NCBI RefSeq assembly: GCF_027887165.1
Contig: NC_077231.1
Location: forward strand, 130,234,487 to 130,298,486
Length of the DNA: 64,000 bases
Source: Monodelphis domestica
Lineage: Eukaryota > Chordata > Mammalia > Didelphimorphia > Didelphidae
Reading direction: 5' to 3'
Shown in pieces: positions 34,345 to 44,065 of this stretch. The notes beneath the pieces are model-generated. The model saw nothing but the letters and a program-made list of their open reading frames with translations. It was not told where the DNA came from and did no database searches. The translations under genes were made by a program, and so were the position numbers. The first letter of the stretch is position 1, and the number at the start of each line of letters is the position of its first letter.

Positions 34345-34436
34345 ATGGCGGCGGATCTGAACCTGGAGTGGATCTGCTCCTTGCCCCCGACCTGGACTTA
34401 CGGGATCACCAAAGGCGGCCGCGTGTTTTTCATCAA
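34345..34436 (+). CDS. PLEKHA5: PLEKHA5 coding exon 1 (WW domain 1, first half)
   Basis: PLEKHA5 (PEPP2) is a cytoplasmic adaptor with two amino-terminal WW domains and a phosphoinositide-binding PH domain. It is linked to cell junctions and microtubules, and its WW region is known to bind PDZD11. This exon encodes residues 1-30, starting MAADLNLEWI, then two bases of codon 31. The first WW tryptophan is W17, followed by the strand Y19-GIT-KGGRVFFI. The ATG has a strong context (G at -3, G at +4) and follows a GC-rich leader. The donor is AA|GTAAAG. Compared with the human protein as I remember it, there is one extra residue (ICSLPPTW against ISLPRSW). Identity is firm because exons 2 and 3 continue the same protein in phase. 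Confidence 0.95.
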
Positions 34437-34630
34437 GTAAAGAGCCCGGGAAGGCTGGAGGAGGCGGGAGGGGGGAGTGGGCAGGGAGGGGTAGAGGGGG
34501 CTGGAGAGGAAGAGGAGGCTAGGAGAGAAGGGGCAGACAGGAGAACGAGCGCCCCCCGCAGTGAGCGCCCTCCCCTCCTCCCCCCACCCTACCGCCCCTC
34601 TCACTCTCCCGTCTGTCTCCCTTCCTACAG
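34437..34630 (+). other. PLEKHA5 intron 1 (194 bp, phase 2)
   Basis: This short, GC-rich, purine-heavy intron has donor GTAAAG and acceptor CTTCCTACAG, with a C/T-rich tract at about 34568-34629. G-runs ('ggggggagtggg') near 34470-34500 are typical intronic splicing enhancers in short GC-rich introns. Reading through it meets TAA directly after exon 1 (34438-34440). Confidence 0.92.
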
Positions 34631-34710
34631 CGAGGAGGCGAAGAGCACCACCTGGCTGCACCCCGTCACGGGAGAGGCCGTGGTCACCGGGCATCGGAGG
34701 CAGAGCCCAG
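34631..34710 (+). CDS. PLEKHA5: PLEKHA5 coding exon 2 (WW domain 1, second half)
   Basis: The 80-bp exon completes codon 31 (AA|C, Asn) and encodes residues 32-57, starting EEAKSTTWLHP, then one base of codon 58. It supplies the second WW tryptophan (W39, 22 residues after W17) and the closing proline P42, so WW domain 1 has all canonical ligand-binding aromatics and should bind proline-rich peptides. In mammals the partner is PDZD11. The stretch after P42 (VTGEAVVTGHRRQSP) links to WW domain 2. Acceptor CTTCCTACAG|C and donor CCCAG|GTAACT are good. Phase 2 in and phase 1 out match exons 1 and 3. Confidence 0.95.
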
Positions 34711-36264
34711 GTAACTGCTCAGCCCTGACCTCCCCCTCTGCTGCGTGTGCATGTATTTGTGTGTGTGTGTGAGCGTGTGCATATGTGTCTCTAATTCCCG
34801 TCCCGCGCCTCCCAGGAAGCTTTACCCCCAACCTTTTCCCGGTCCCCACCCCAGGCTTATTAAGCCACCTGCACATGAGCTGCTGCCACTCCCCCACGAG
34901 GAGGCGAGGTCTTCATACAGGTAGAGGGGCAACCCCGGAGATGCCTCGAACTTGGTGCGTGACCCCTTGGCCCAGAGCCACCCGATTATCTATCTGTTCG
35001 TTCTTAGAATCTGAAATCCCTAAGCATCACCACCACACACACTCTCAAACCCCTTCTAACTGCTGCCCCCTATCCTCTTGTCACTGCTTGGAAATGATAT
35101 CCTCCTTTAGACCTTTACCAATCTCTGCCTGTACCTCTAGTTCCAATCCTGCCTTGGTGCTCAGCATCCTCTTCGGAGCCCCGATAGTACCAAAACCCTA
35201 CATAATCCAGAACCTGACCCTCCGTCTTGCTGACAGCGACCCACACCATTAGGTCTCTGGACTTCTCCCTCCTAATCACTTCTCAGACCAACATTTGAAT
35301 AAGTCCTTTCTCTGTCCCCTACGAGGTATTGGGTTCATACTCTAGCATCCCATGCCGCTGTTATGTCATCTGCTCTTTAAAGGTGGGATTTATGCCTAGG
35401 TGATTGCAGATAAGAGGGGGAGGAGAGGAATTGGGAGAGGTGCCTTTTTCTGCGACAGTGTAGCTGCAAAAGCTTGCCCATTTCTCTCCCTACCTCTGCT
35501 GTTTGCCTCTTCCGAGGACTGAGCTGCTGGAGCTGGAGGATTTTTGCAAGCTGCAGATGCTGGAGATCTGTATTGAAACTCCCCAGCAGTGGCATAGAGG
35601 TAGCTGCAGATATTCCTCCTCTGGAGACTTAGCAGCGCAAGTGGCCTAGGGTCCCCTTTTTGGGGGGGCAAACCGCGAGCTCAGGGAAATGTCCAGGGCA
35701 GTGGTTTGTTTAAATACTAAGCATAAATTGAATGGGAGATCTGTAGCCAAAATGCTGCTTCAGCTTTCCTTTGTCATTCTTTGTTTACATTAGTGAAACT
35801 TGTTTGTCTTAGAAAATGTTGCATGTTTTCTTTCTGGCTGTATTAGAGAGTTCCAAAAGCTTGAACCATGAGTGGTGTAGGTGGGAGACTATTTAGTTCC
35901 CCTTCCCCCTCTACTATTTTTTTTTAATTAGTTCTCCTTTAAAATGCTGTCAAGAACATTTAAGAAATGTAATTGTGTTCAGTTTAGTGACTAATCTCTC
36001 CAAATTTACCGAAAGGTGGAGGAGGAAGAGAGGGGAGGAAAGGGAAAGTTAGTGACAGGCTTGATGGGGTTGGATTTTTAGGGTTTTCTGACTAATAAAT
36101 ATACTTAGGTCCCATCTGGCCTGTGACTTTTCATTGTCTTTCAGTGTACATTTCTCAGTTTTGTACCTCTGCCTTTTACATATTAATAAATTAGCACATA
36201 GTATGGTATTTAAAGAAGCACCAAAATAAGGTGGAATTAGACTTTTCAATGCTTGTTTTGATTA

Positions 36265-36610
36265 TTCTGTTTTCATTAAGCACCCACTACGTGTTGTTAG
36301 GCTTTGAAAATGCCCAGCCAAAGACAAAAAACAGATCCTGAGCTTAAGGGGTTTACTTTGGGGGTGGAGGGGGGGTAGGAAGCAGCCTGTATGTGGAAAA
36401 GTAAATACAAAATGCATTAAAGATATACACAGACTAATGGGTCTAGGAGAAGATACACAGGAAAGGCCTTTTGTGGGAGGCAGAACTTAGCTGAGAAGCT
36501 AGAGGTTTAAAAGGAGGAAAGTAATTTTGACATGGAAGGAGGTCTCTGCAAAGACACCAAAGGTGGAAGTGCTGTGTACATGGAACAGTAAATGGGTATA
36601 GAGCATGAAG
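36265..36610 (+). repeat. Dispersed mammalian repeat, 5' part
   Basis: 'ttaagcacccactacgtgtt', 'aaagacaaaaaacagatcct', 'gcttaaggggttt', then 'ggaaaggccttttgtggga' and 'gagaagctagaggtttaaaa' follow the order of the family seen at 1-345 and 48420-48640. It is well decayed. Confidence 0.5.
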
Positions 36611-37612
36611 GGGTGGGGGGTACTGAGATGTTTTGTGCCCGCTTGTCTTATCTGTCTAACAGATCTGATAATGTCCAAGAGTAGAGAAAAATCTGTTCTT
36701 TTGTGGGGTATCCACTTGATTTTTTTCATCACATGTCATTTATTTTTCCTTGATTGGCTTTAGACTCAAATCAGTTTATGTCAAAAAGGGATTATATTTA
36801 AAACTTGATTATTATTAACAAATAATTTTTAATACGTAATGTCACAATAGTTTACCTGATATGTTAAAGTATATTAGGAATGTCTTCATCTTGGAATCAT
36901 ATAATTCTGGGGGAAAAAAAACAACAGGAAATACATGCTTTTAAATTTTTATGCAATAGCAGATTTCTTTATCTTTAAATATAGTACTCTAAAAGTTTTT
37001 CCTTTTATTTAAAAGAGTATTCCTATTCTAAATAAGAAAAGTAGGGATTAGGATGCAAGAAGAAGGTGACATGACATTTGGTGGGAAACTTCTAAACTGT
37101 TTTTAAAACTATATCTAGGATTAATATTCTTTAGGCCAGTCCCTTCTCTCTCATTCCCCTTCATACCTAAATCTGAAAGAATAATTGGTTCCCATAATTA
37201 GTTTTGATACTGTTTAGTTTTCTAGTAGAAAGGAGCATAGGCAATACCTTGTTTAAAGTAATAACCAAAGTGGAGCTTGATCATACAAATTAATCTTGTG
37301 TATCTGATGATGGACTGTGTGTCATAAGAGGACCAGCCTAGTTAAGTTTGAAGAAGCTAGTTACCAGAAGTTTGGCCATTAGATGCTGAATATTTTTGGC
37401 CACAGTAGCTTATGAAGAAGTACAAAGGCATGGATGGGTTTATGATCATCATTATATTTCATGGATAAAACTCATAAAAGTCTTGAAGTATTGAAGTATA
37501 GCCAAATATTAGTTAAATGTTTTTTGACTTAGAAATACATTTAACAAATAAGAACTAATCATGAAAATTAATGTTGACTTGAAGTTTTTTTCCTAATGGA
37601 AACTGCATTAAT

Positions 37613-37638
37613 TGTGTGTGTGTATGTGTGTGTTTTAG
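37613..37638 (+). promoter_or_regulatory. UG-rich 3' splice site of exon 3
   Basis: The acceptor region is a (TG)n-type run, tgtgtgtgtgtatgtgtgtg (37613-37632), followed directly by TTTTAG|A. There is almost no conventional C/T tract. Known (TG)m(T)n acceptors, such as that before human CFTR exon 9 (legacy numbering), bind TDP-43 and reduce exon inclusion. Regulation here is inference. Confidence 0.6.
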
Positions 37639-37696
37639 ATTTGCCTACTGGTTGGGAAGAAGCATATACTTTTGAAGGAGCAAGATATTATATAAA
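37639..37696 (+). CDS. PLEKHA5: PLEKHA5 coding exon 3 (WW domain 2, first half)
   Basis: The 58-bp exon completes codon 58 (G|AT, Asp) and encodes residues 59-76, LPTGWEEAYTFEGARYYI, then two bases (AA) of codon 77. The LPxGW start, E-E-A, the G-x-R turn and the YY pair are the classical first half of a WW domain (W63, Y74, Y75). The split codon becomes Asn if the next exon starts with C or T, as in other PLEKHA5 genes. The donor AA|GTAAGT is near consensus. The second half of this WW domain and the PH domain are encoded beyond the window. Skipping this 58-bp exon would shift the frame. Confidence 0.95.
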
Positions 37697-37934
37697 GTAA
37701 GTTTATCTATATTGACAATTTGTATTGGTGTTTTGATTATTGTGATTAATGTACTTTATTGTATGTTTAGATTTAGAACTTTGGTGTGTGTGTCTTTTGG
37801 TTCTGTTGATGTCATTGAGGGCATGTTTATTTTTTTGATTAAAGCAAAAAAGTATTGATGTGAATGTAATTTCCCAGGTTTCTTATGAAGGTACTAATGA
37901 ATAGTAAAAAGGTATATGAGAGGCAGTATGGTAT

Positions 37935-38130
37935 TTTTCAGTGGTGTCAAACTTAAAAGAAAAGGGGATATTATAAAGTCCTTTTGGGCCTTAGAAAACC
38001 ACACTAATATTATTTATAGTCTATTATATTTTTATTTTATTAAATATTTCTGATTCTGTGATGACCTGGAATCAAGTCCTTTCTCTGACACATACTAGCT
38101 ATTTGACCTTGGGCAAGTTAATGAATCATC
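37935..38130 (+). repeat. Old hAT-like scrap followed by MIR
   Basis: 'cagtggtgtcaaact' through 'ttagaaaaccacactaatat' and 'ttttattttattaaata' (37938-38050) recall a widespread marsupial repeat starting cagtggtgtcaaac. Antisense-free MIR core text follows ('tgacacatactagctatt', 'gaccttgggcaagtt', 38082-38120). Confidence 0.4.
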
Positions 38131-39090
38131 GTGCCTTCTTTAACTTGAATAATGATAATTTAACCTCTCAATGCCATTGGCAGTTCTCTAAGACTACAAG
38201 TTATAGAAAAGTTGTTGATTTGCATGGTGAGGTGCAACAAGAGTTCACCATCCCAGTGAATCATAGTTCTGGACTCAAACCCCGCCCCCCCCCCTCAAAA
38301 TCCAGGGAAGGGAAATATCTTACAAAGTTGAGTGATTGAGAATTGTTTGCTTTTTTGAAAATTTTAATTTTATTTAAGTAAAAGAATAGGATTCAGAAAG
38401 GTGAGTAGTCTTGTCATTAATTGAATTTGTCTAATATTCTTTCCCTTATTCTTTCAACTAGTTTTAGTTAATCGTGAATTTAGTCATTGTTGAGGTGACA
38501 ATGCTTGTAAAATTTTTTTTTAATTCAGGATCAAACTTACGCACCCTTATTTTAAGTTGACTTCCTGATCAGCGGATCTTACTGAGAATTTTGCAGTTAA
38601 CTGTGTAACTATTATGGATGTTTTGTGAACTTTATTCTTGTTTTGTCATAACTTGTTATATATGGACAACTTTTATTATTTTTTAATGATTTTGAAGTTT
38701 TCAAAACATAATTATGTATAGATATCAGATAGATTTATTGTAGATTAAGAATGTTTTGCTTAATGTTAGAATGGATGAAAAATGAAGTAGGGTAGAAAGC
38801 AGGTTGATAAATTAGTCAAGCTCACGAATTTTCCTTTCACAAATTCAGGGAAAAAGTATTACAAATTAATTCAAAGAGGGAGGAGATATACTTTATCTTA
38901 TTGTTATTAATTTGAGAAGTTGTACTAGTAAGAGAATGCACAATTTCTTGTTTTCTACTACTTGTTTCAGGCAGTGTTAACCAATTTTGTTGACATGGAA
39001 AAGAATGCTGAATTTTTTAATATACTATTTTTTTAGTGAGTTTCTTAATATGTATAAGTTGTTAAGTGGTAAAAACTAGTATGTTTTGGA
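38131..39090. other. Intronic DNA, nothing recognised
   Basis: AT-rich intron with no exon-like frame. A C9-type run is at about 38285-38296. Confidence 0.45.
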
Positions 39091-39099
39091 TTATAAGGT

Positions 39100-39530
39100 C
39101 ATAGATTTGGCTCTGGAAGGAACCTAAAAGATCATCTAGTTCATCTGTTCAGTTTTATAAATGAAGAAACTGAGTGCCAAGGAAGTGACATAATTTGTTC
39201 ACATAGGTAGCAGTGATTAACATGACCAGGATTCAAACTTTGGTTCTCTGATTTCATATTGGAAGAAAAGAAGCATTAATTAAGCATCAACTATGTGCCA
39301 GGCACAGTACAAATACTATCTCATTTGATCTTCACAGGAATTCTGGGAAATGGTACAATTATTATCCCCATTTTATAGTTGAGAAAATTGAACCAAGCCA
39401 ATAGTTTAATGATTTTCCCAGGGTCATCCATCTAATAAGTGTGTGAGTGGATTTGAACTCTGGTCTTCCTGACTCCAGGGGTTCCTAGCTGCCAGACCCA
39501 GCACTTAATTCTATTTACCACCTACTCTAA
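39100..39530 (-). mobile_element. Two antisense MIR-type SINEs in tandem
   Basis: The first, about 39100-39250, has 'gaagaaactgagtgccaagg' and 'gaccaggattcaaactttgg'. The second, about 39270-39530, has 'aactatgtgccaggcacagt', 'tctcatttgatcttcacagg', 'attatccccattttatagtt', 'gtgagtggatttgaactctg' and 'gcacttaattctatttacca'. Both are in MIR antisense order. Confidence 0.75.
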
Positions 39531-39754
39531 AATAGAATGTGCTTTCTTCTGTGTCAAATAGAACCTATCTGTAATGTTAAAGAATGGTAGTTACACTAGA
39601 GCTCCCAGCCTATTATTTTAATAATTTTACATTTTAAAATACCTATGTGAAAATATAATGCTATCATTACTGATCAATTTAGTTGAATATAGACATTTAG
39701 AATATTGTGATGTTTTACGTGGGTAATTTACAATCTGAAGCCCTGTGAAGAGAT

Positions 39755-39935
39755 AAAGCTTGGTATAGTGCAAAAAGTATCAGTCAAGACCCAAATTAAA
39801 TTCATGGGCTGTGGTACTTGTATTGCCCTAGGCAAGTCATTTCTCCTCTCTGTTTTCTTCATCTGTAAAATGGGAAAGATAAACTCTGTGGTTTCAGCTT
39901 CATAGTATTATTTCTGAATTCAAATAAAAATTTGG
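39755..39935 (+). mobile_element. CORE-SINE, sense, decayed
   Basis: 'cttggtatagtgcaaaaag', 'taggcaagtcatttctcc', 'cttcatctgtaaaatgggaa', 'tctgtggtttcagcttc'. Confidence 0.55.
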
Positions 39936-41380
39936 GTGTAAAATGTTTTTGAAAGTGTAAAGTGTTCTTTGAACAGTCTCTTTTGTTTTTTGGGTTTTTT
40001 TTTTAATGTCTGGACTATGTCAGAATACCGAATGGGTATTGGGTTTGGTTAGAGTATGCTTAACAAGGGATGATAAGAATGTGTAATTTAAATCTTGTTA
40101 ATCTAATCAAATAAGCTCTGAAGTGAAAAGGAAAGAGAATGGGGAAGAGCCTGCACAACATAATCCCACCTAAGAAAAATACAACAGTGTAGCAGAGTAG
40201 TTATAGAGGCACCTATATATTCACAAGTGAAAAAATCCAAAAGGAAACCAACAGGGGGACCATGACTTTTCATCTCCAAACACCCACAAATGAGTAACAA
40301 ATACAAACACAAGGGGACAAATTTAAGGACTAGGACTGCTCCTGGGAGTGATTGAGACAGGTGGGGGAAAGCAGAAATGTAAAAGATATCATCTGAGTAA
40401 TGCATATTGAAAAAATAGGAACTGTTCTTGAAGTGAGAGAGAGTGTGATCACTAGACAAATTGGGACACTCCCTTGTTGTCCTACAATGGCAAGAGAATG
40501 TTAGAAAGGCTCCCAGAATGTTCAGTGTGGGGGCCCTGAATGTCACATAATTATGGGAGATAAAGTCAGGATGGGGAGCTGAGATGATCTTGTAGTCTGC
40601 ATTGTTGGAGGAAATACCCATATTCATGATTCATGGCAATTTTGGAGAACTTTCCCCTGCCAAGAAAAGTATTCCTTGGTTTTGAAATAACAAAACAACA
40701 GTGGCTAATGGAAAATTGATAATGAAATTGAGGAGATACTAAGAAAGATTGTCCTGATAAATTCACATCACCAGACTCAATGATCTACATGGTAGCATAC
40801 AGAAGGAACTAGTTGGTTTGACTTCCAAGCTGTCATCTTTGGAAAGGTAGAAAAGGATTGGAGGGGAATAAATGCCCTGGTTTTTTAAAAGAGGGTTTGA
40901 GAAAATGGCATAAGCCAGTAAGCCTACCCTCCATTCCTGGGAAACTTCTAGAATGTAGGGATAATTGGTGAACTTTGAGAAAAGGACCGAGTGATTCCAT
41001 TCTGGGACATATTCTCTGGATAAAGTTTACTTAAATGGAGCCATGCCCTCCTCCACTGAAGAGTTTCCTCCAGGGCTGCATATTGAAACCCTGTCCTGCC
41101 TGCCTATCCTGGGTGACACTTGTTCGTTCTTTCAAAACTTCCACACAGCATCCATTCCGCTTGCTGGAAAGCTTTGCTTTCTCTCAGCCTTGCTGGGCAC
41201 CACCAGAGCATTCTGGTTGTCCCCATCTTTCTCTTGCCATAGGATTCTCTCATCCAATTCCTTGATGACCTCCTCTCTTCAGAGTTCCATCTCGGTTTAA
41301 TGTTGCAGCCTGCTTACTCATACCATGCACCTATATCTAGTTTATTTGGGGTTTTTAGCAAAGAATTTGACAAGGTCTCC
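39936..41380. other. Intronic DNA, probably old LINE debris in part
   Basis: No exon was found. 'gtttttagcaaagaatttga' with 'caaggtctcctgtatt' near 41352-41388 recalls CR1/L3 RT text. The rest is unassigned. Minus-strand frames at 40103-40627 have no domain. Confidence 0.35.
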
Positions 41381-41389
41381 TGTATTAAT

Positions 41390-41640
41390 TATTTTTTTTT
41401 TAACCCTTACCTTCTGCCTTAGAATATTCTTTTTTTTTTTTAAACCCTTACCTTCCGTCTTGGAGTCAATACTGTGTATTGGCTCCAAGGCAGAAGAGTG
41501 GTAAGGGCTAGGCAATGAGGGTTAAGTGACTTGCCCAGGGTCACATAGCTAGGAATTGTCTGAGGCCAGACTTGAACCCCAGACCTTCCATCTCTATGCC
41601 TGGCTCTCAATCCACTAAGCCATCCAGCTGCCTCCCTGTT
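41390..41640 (-). mobile_element. Marsupial SINE, antisense, with partial second tail
   Basis: A short tail piece, 'aacccttaccttctgcctta' (41402), is followed by a full antisense SINE from 'aaacccttaccttccgtctt' (41442) through 'gtaagggctaggcaatgagg' and 'cccagggtcacatagctagg' to 'taagccatccagctgcctcc' (41635). Confidence 0.9.
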
Positions 41641-41816
41641 TAAAATATTTTTAACCAAGTATTGGTTCTAAGACAGAAAAGAGGTAAGGACTAGGCAATG
41701 GGGGTTCATTGAGAAAATGTCCAGGGTCATGTAGCTAGAAAGTATCTGAAGGCCAAATTTGAACCCAGAACCTCTGGGGCCTGGCTCTCCATCTACTGAG
41801 CCACTTAACTGCCCCT
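41641..41816 (-). mobile_element. Marsupial SINE, antisense, second copy
   Basis: 'agtattggttctaagacaga', 'gtaaggactaggcaatggg', 'aggccaaatttgaaccca', 'actgagccacttaactgccc'. This lies head-to-tail with the previous copy. Confidence 0.85.
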
Positions 41817-42220
41817 TGTGTAACTCTTGTGAATAAGAAATTTGGGCTGAATTGATAGTTCATTAGGTGAATTTGACAATAGTTGGATTCTAGGTCTGAA
41901 AGAGCAATCATTATTAATGTCATGTTTTAAAGAAGTTTAGGATAAGGTAATAATTGTTGGCAACATGTATAAGTCATTTTAAATGTTTTCACCAAAGAAA
42001 AGTTAACATTTAAAATTAATGCTTTATCTTAAAGACTAATATTAAATGCTTTATTTTCTTCTTAGAGATAATTATATATAAAGTTTCCAAATCTATTCCT
42101 CTATTTTGATTTTATGAAAGTTTAGATTCCATTTACTTGAAAATAGAATCTCCACATGATTGAGTGTCATTTATCTTTAATTTCTATGGTGTGTCTTTAG
42201 AAAAGAAAATTGTTGTTATA

Positions 42221-42445
42221 AGAGAATATTGAGGGAGGCAGCTGGGTAGCTAAGTAGATTGAGAGTCAGGCCTAGAGATGGGAGGTCCTGGGTTCAAATC
42301 TGGCCTTAGATGCTTCTTAGCTGTGTGATCCTGGGCAAGTCATTTAACCCCCATTGCCTAGCCTGTACCACTGTATTAATTCTAAGGCAGAAGGTAAGGG
42401 GGGGGGGGGGGGGAGAGAGAGAGAGAGAGGGAGAGAGAGAGAATT
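42221..42445 (+). mobile_element. Marsupial SINE, sense, with G16 and GA tail
   Basis: The body (42235-42397) has 'gaggcagctgggtagctaag', 'gagatgggaggtcctggg', 'tgtgatcctgggcaagtca' and 'ttctaaggcagaaggtaag'. The expected A-rich tail is replaced by a run of 16 G (42398-42413) and a (GA)n run to 42442. AGAGAAT flanks both sides (42221-42227 and 42438-42444), although the right copy merges with the GA run. Confidence 0.88.
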
Positions 42446-42449
42446 ATAT

Positions 42450-43560
42450 CTGTATTCTTACTCTAGGTCATATGGCTTAGCTTAAATTGTGAAAGCTAAT
42501 CCATCATGTTTGAAATGAACAAAGCATTTGGAAATACTGCTTACTTATAAAAAAGGATGCTTATTCATTCTCTAATGACTAGCTGTTGAATGTGTCATGA
42601 TGTGTCATCAGATCTCCTTTTGTGCATCATGGCTTTGACATAGTTATCTTAAGAGTCCCCCCAAAACCTCAGAAGCACTCTGAGAAGTTATAATGAACAG
42701 CAGGTTGAAGAATAAGTCAGTGCTGTGCAAATTAACTGTACGTTAATATTCCTGTTCTCCTTAAATATTTATAAAATGATACAGTAGTATTTTGCCTGTA
42801 AGATTTCATCTTCATATAACTATACTGCAATATATTGCAACTTGATGTTTAAAATTCAAATCACTATTCCTGGAGAAATCACTAATTGAGACTCAAGAGT
42901 GGGCATGGGGCTAGGGGGACTCCTGTCCGGAAGACTGACTAGTTCAAAGCAAAACAGAGATTGAAACTCTTAACTTGGCTGTCATTTCTCATAATAGTAA
43001 AATATTATTTTTAGTAGCATTTAATAATCAGATATTGACCAGAATCCATTGATTTGTTTTTTATTGCTTTTCTGTGGTTTCAGATTTTCATGATTACCTG
43101 ATTTTTTAAAGATGATAAAGTATTTTAGGAAAGATTAACTTGATAATTTATACTCATTTGCATTTCTGTAGCACTTTATGCTTACTTGGAATGCTTTCAG
43201 ATCTATTATTTTATTAGGTATAATGAGATAATTAGTCCTTGACATTAAGGAGTTCTCAGTCTTGTTGGGGGAGAGGAGACAAATATATTAGCCAATTCAG
43301 TTTTTTTTTTAAGCCATGTACAAAAGGATAGAAGGAAGAATCGATAATAGAGAATAAGATTGTTAAAAGAATAGATAGTGGATATTGAGAAAAAGAAGCA
43401 GTAATCACAAAGTCATTGTGGCTGGCTTTATCAAAACAGGTCATACCATATTCATCTGACTTCCTTTTCTGACATAATTATTAAAATATTGTGTGCGCAC
43501 ACACACACATATAGATATATTCAGGGGAATACTGCAGATAGAGTTAGCTTATAACATTTG
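42450..43560. other. Intronic DNA, nothing recognised
   Basis: A short CA run lies at about 43494-43509 ('gtgcgcacacacacacac'). No gene or firm repeat. Confidence 0.45.
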
Positions 43561-43562
43561 AT

Positions 43563-43772
43563 AAAGACTAATTGTGTGTTGGGGGGATGCTCAGTGGATG
43601 GAGAGCCAGGCCTGGAGACGGGAGGTCCTGGGTTCAAAGCTGTCCTCAGACACTTCCCAGCTGTGTGACCCTGGGCAAGTCACTTAACCCCCATTGCCTA
43701 GCCCTTATTGATCTTCTGCCTTGGAACTATATTGATTCTAAGATGGAAGGTGAGGGTTTAAAAAAAAGACTA
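43563..43772 (+). mobile_element. Marsupial SINE, sense, with target-site duplication
   Basis: 'gatgctcagtggatggagag', 'cctggagacgggaggtcctg', 'gtgtgaccctgggcaagtca', 'cattgcctagcccttattg', then an A8-type tail. AAAGACTA flanks both ends (43563-43570 and 43765-43772). Confidence 0.92.
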
Positions 43773-43779
43773 CTACTAA

Positions 43780-44065
43780 GTGAACTAGGTGGCTCAGCAT
43801 GCAGGGTTCTGAACTTCGAGTCTGAGAAACCAGAGTTCAAATCTGCTCTCAGCCACTTACTTATTTATGATCTTGGACGATGTATCTAAGCTCTGTCTGT
43901 TTTGGTTTCCTCTCTTGTAAAATGGGCCCCCTCACAGCACCTTACACCAGATCGTCTTTAGGGGTGGCTAGGTAGCGCAGTGGATAGAGCCAGGCCTGTG
44001 GGGGGAGGTTCTGGATTCAAGTGTGACCTCAGATACTTGCTGCCTGTGTGACGCCTAGGGCAGAA
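43780..44065 (+). mobile_element. CORE-SINE followed by a truncated SINE, both sense
   Basis: 43784-43945 has 'gaactaggtggctcagca', 'accagagttcaaatctgctc', 'ttcctctcttgtaaaatggg'. 43964-44065 restarts with 'ggggtggctaggtagcgcag', 'ggttctggattcaagtgtg', 'gctgcctgtgtgacg' and then breaks off without the distal part. Confidence 0.7.

Larger units (their letters stand above)
33850..34760 (+). promoter_or_regulatory. CpG-island promoter region of PLEKHA5
   Basis: GC content and CpG frequency rise sharply at about 33850 and fall after about 34760. The block covers the presumed transcription start, 5' leader, exon 1, intron 1 and exon 2. No TATA box is visible near the ATG. GC-box-like motifs occur ('ggggggcggtgac' near 34057; 'agggggcggcg' near 34182), with a CRE-like GACGTCAG near 34051 and a CCAAT ('ctccaatctcc') near 33854. 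This fits a dispersed-start housekeeping-type promoter. The transcription start cannot be fixed from sequence. Leader low-complexity tracts are (AGG)n at 34147-34175 and GGC/GGT repeats at 34297-34329. Confidence 0.8.
34711..37638 (+). other. PLEKHA5 intron 2 (2,928 bp, phase 1)
   Basis: The intron begins in the CpG island with a short TG run (34757-34770) and ends in a UG-rich acceptor. A dispersed repeat fragment lies at 36265-36610. Otherwise I see no firm repeat, second gene or extra exon. Long open frames at 34785-35252 and on the minus strand at 35377-35671 have no recognisable protein character. Confidence 0.85.

Noticed and set aside
34437..34630. Possibility that exon 1 reads through into intron 1
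   Set aside because: The frame meets TAA immediately at 34438-34440, while splicing to 34631 restores an intact WW domain.
33721..34772. Several 176-270 codon frames overlapping the PLEKHA5 promoter on both strands
   Set aside because: They are Pro/Gly/Ala/Arg-rich by-products of the CpG island and triplet repeats. The real frame is exon 1 at 34345, supported by splicing phase and WW residues.
40103..40627. 174-codon minus-strand frame in intron 3
   Set aside because: I see no recognisable domain, and the composition matches random AT-rich intron. Repeat debris is more likely.
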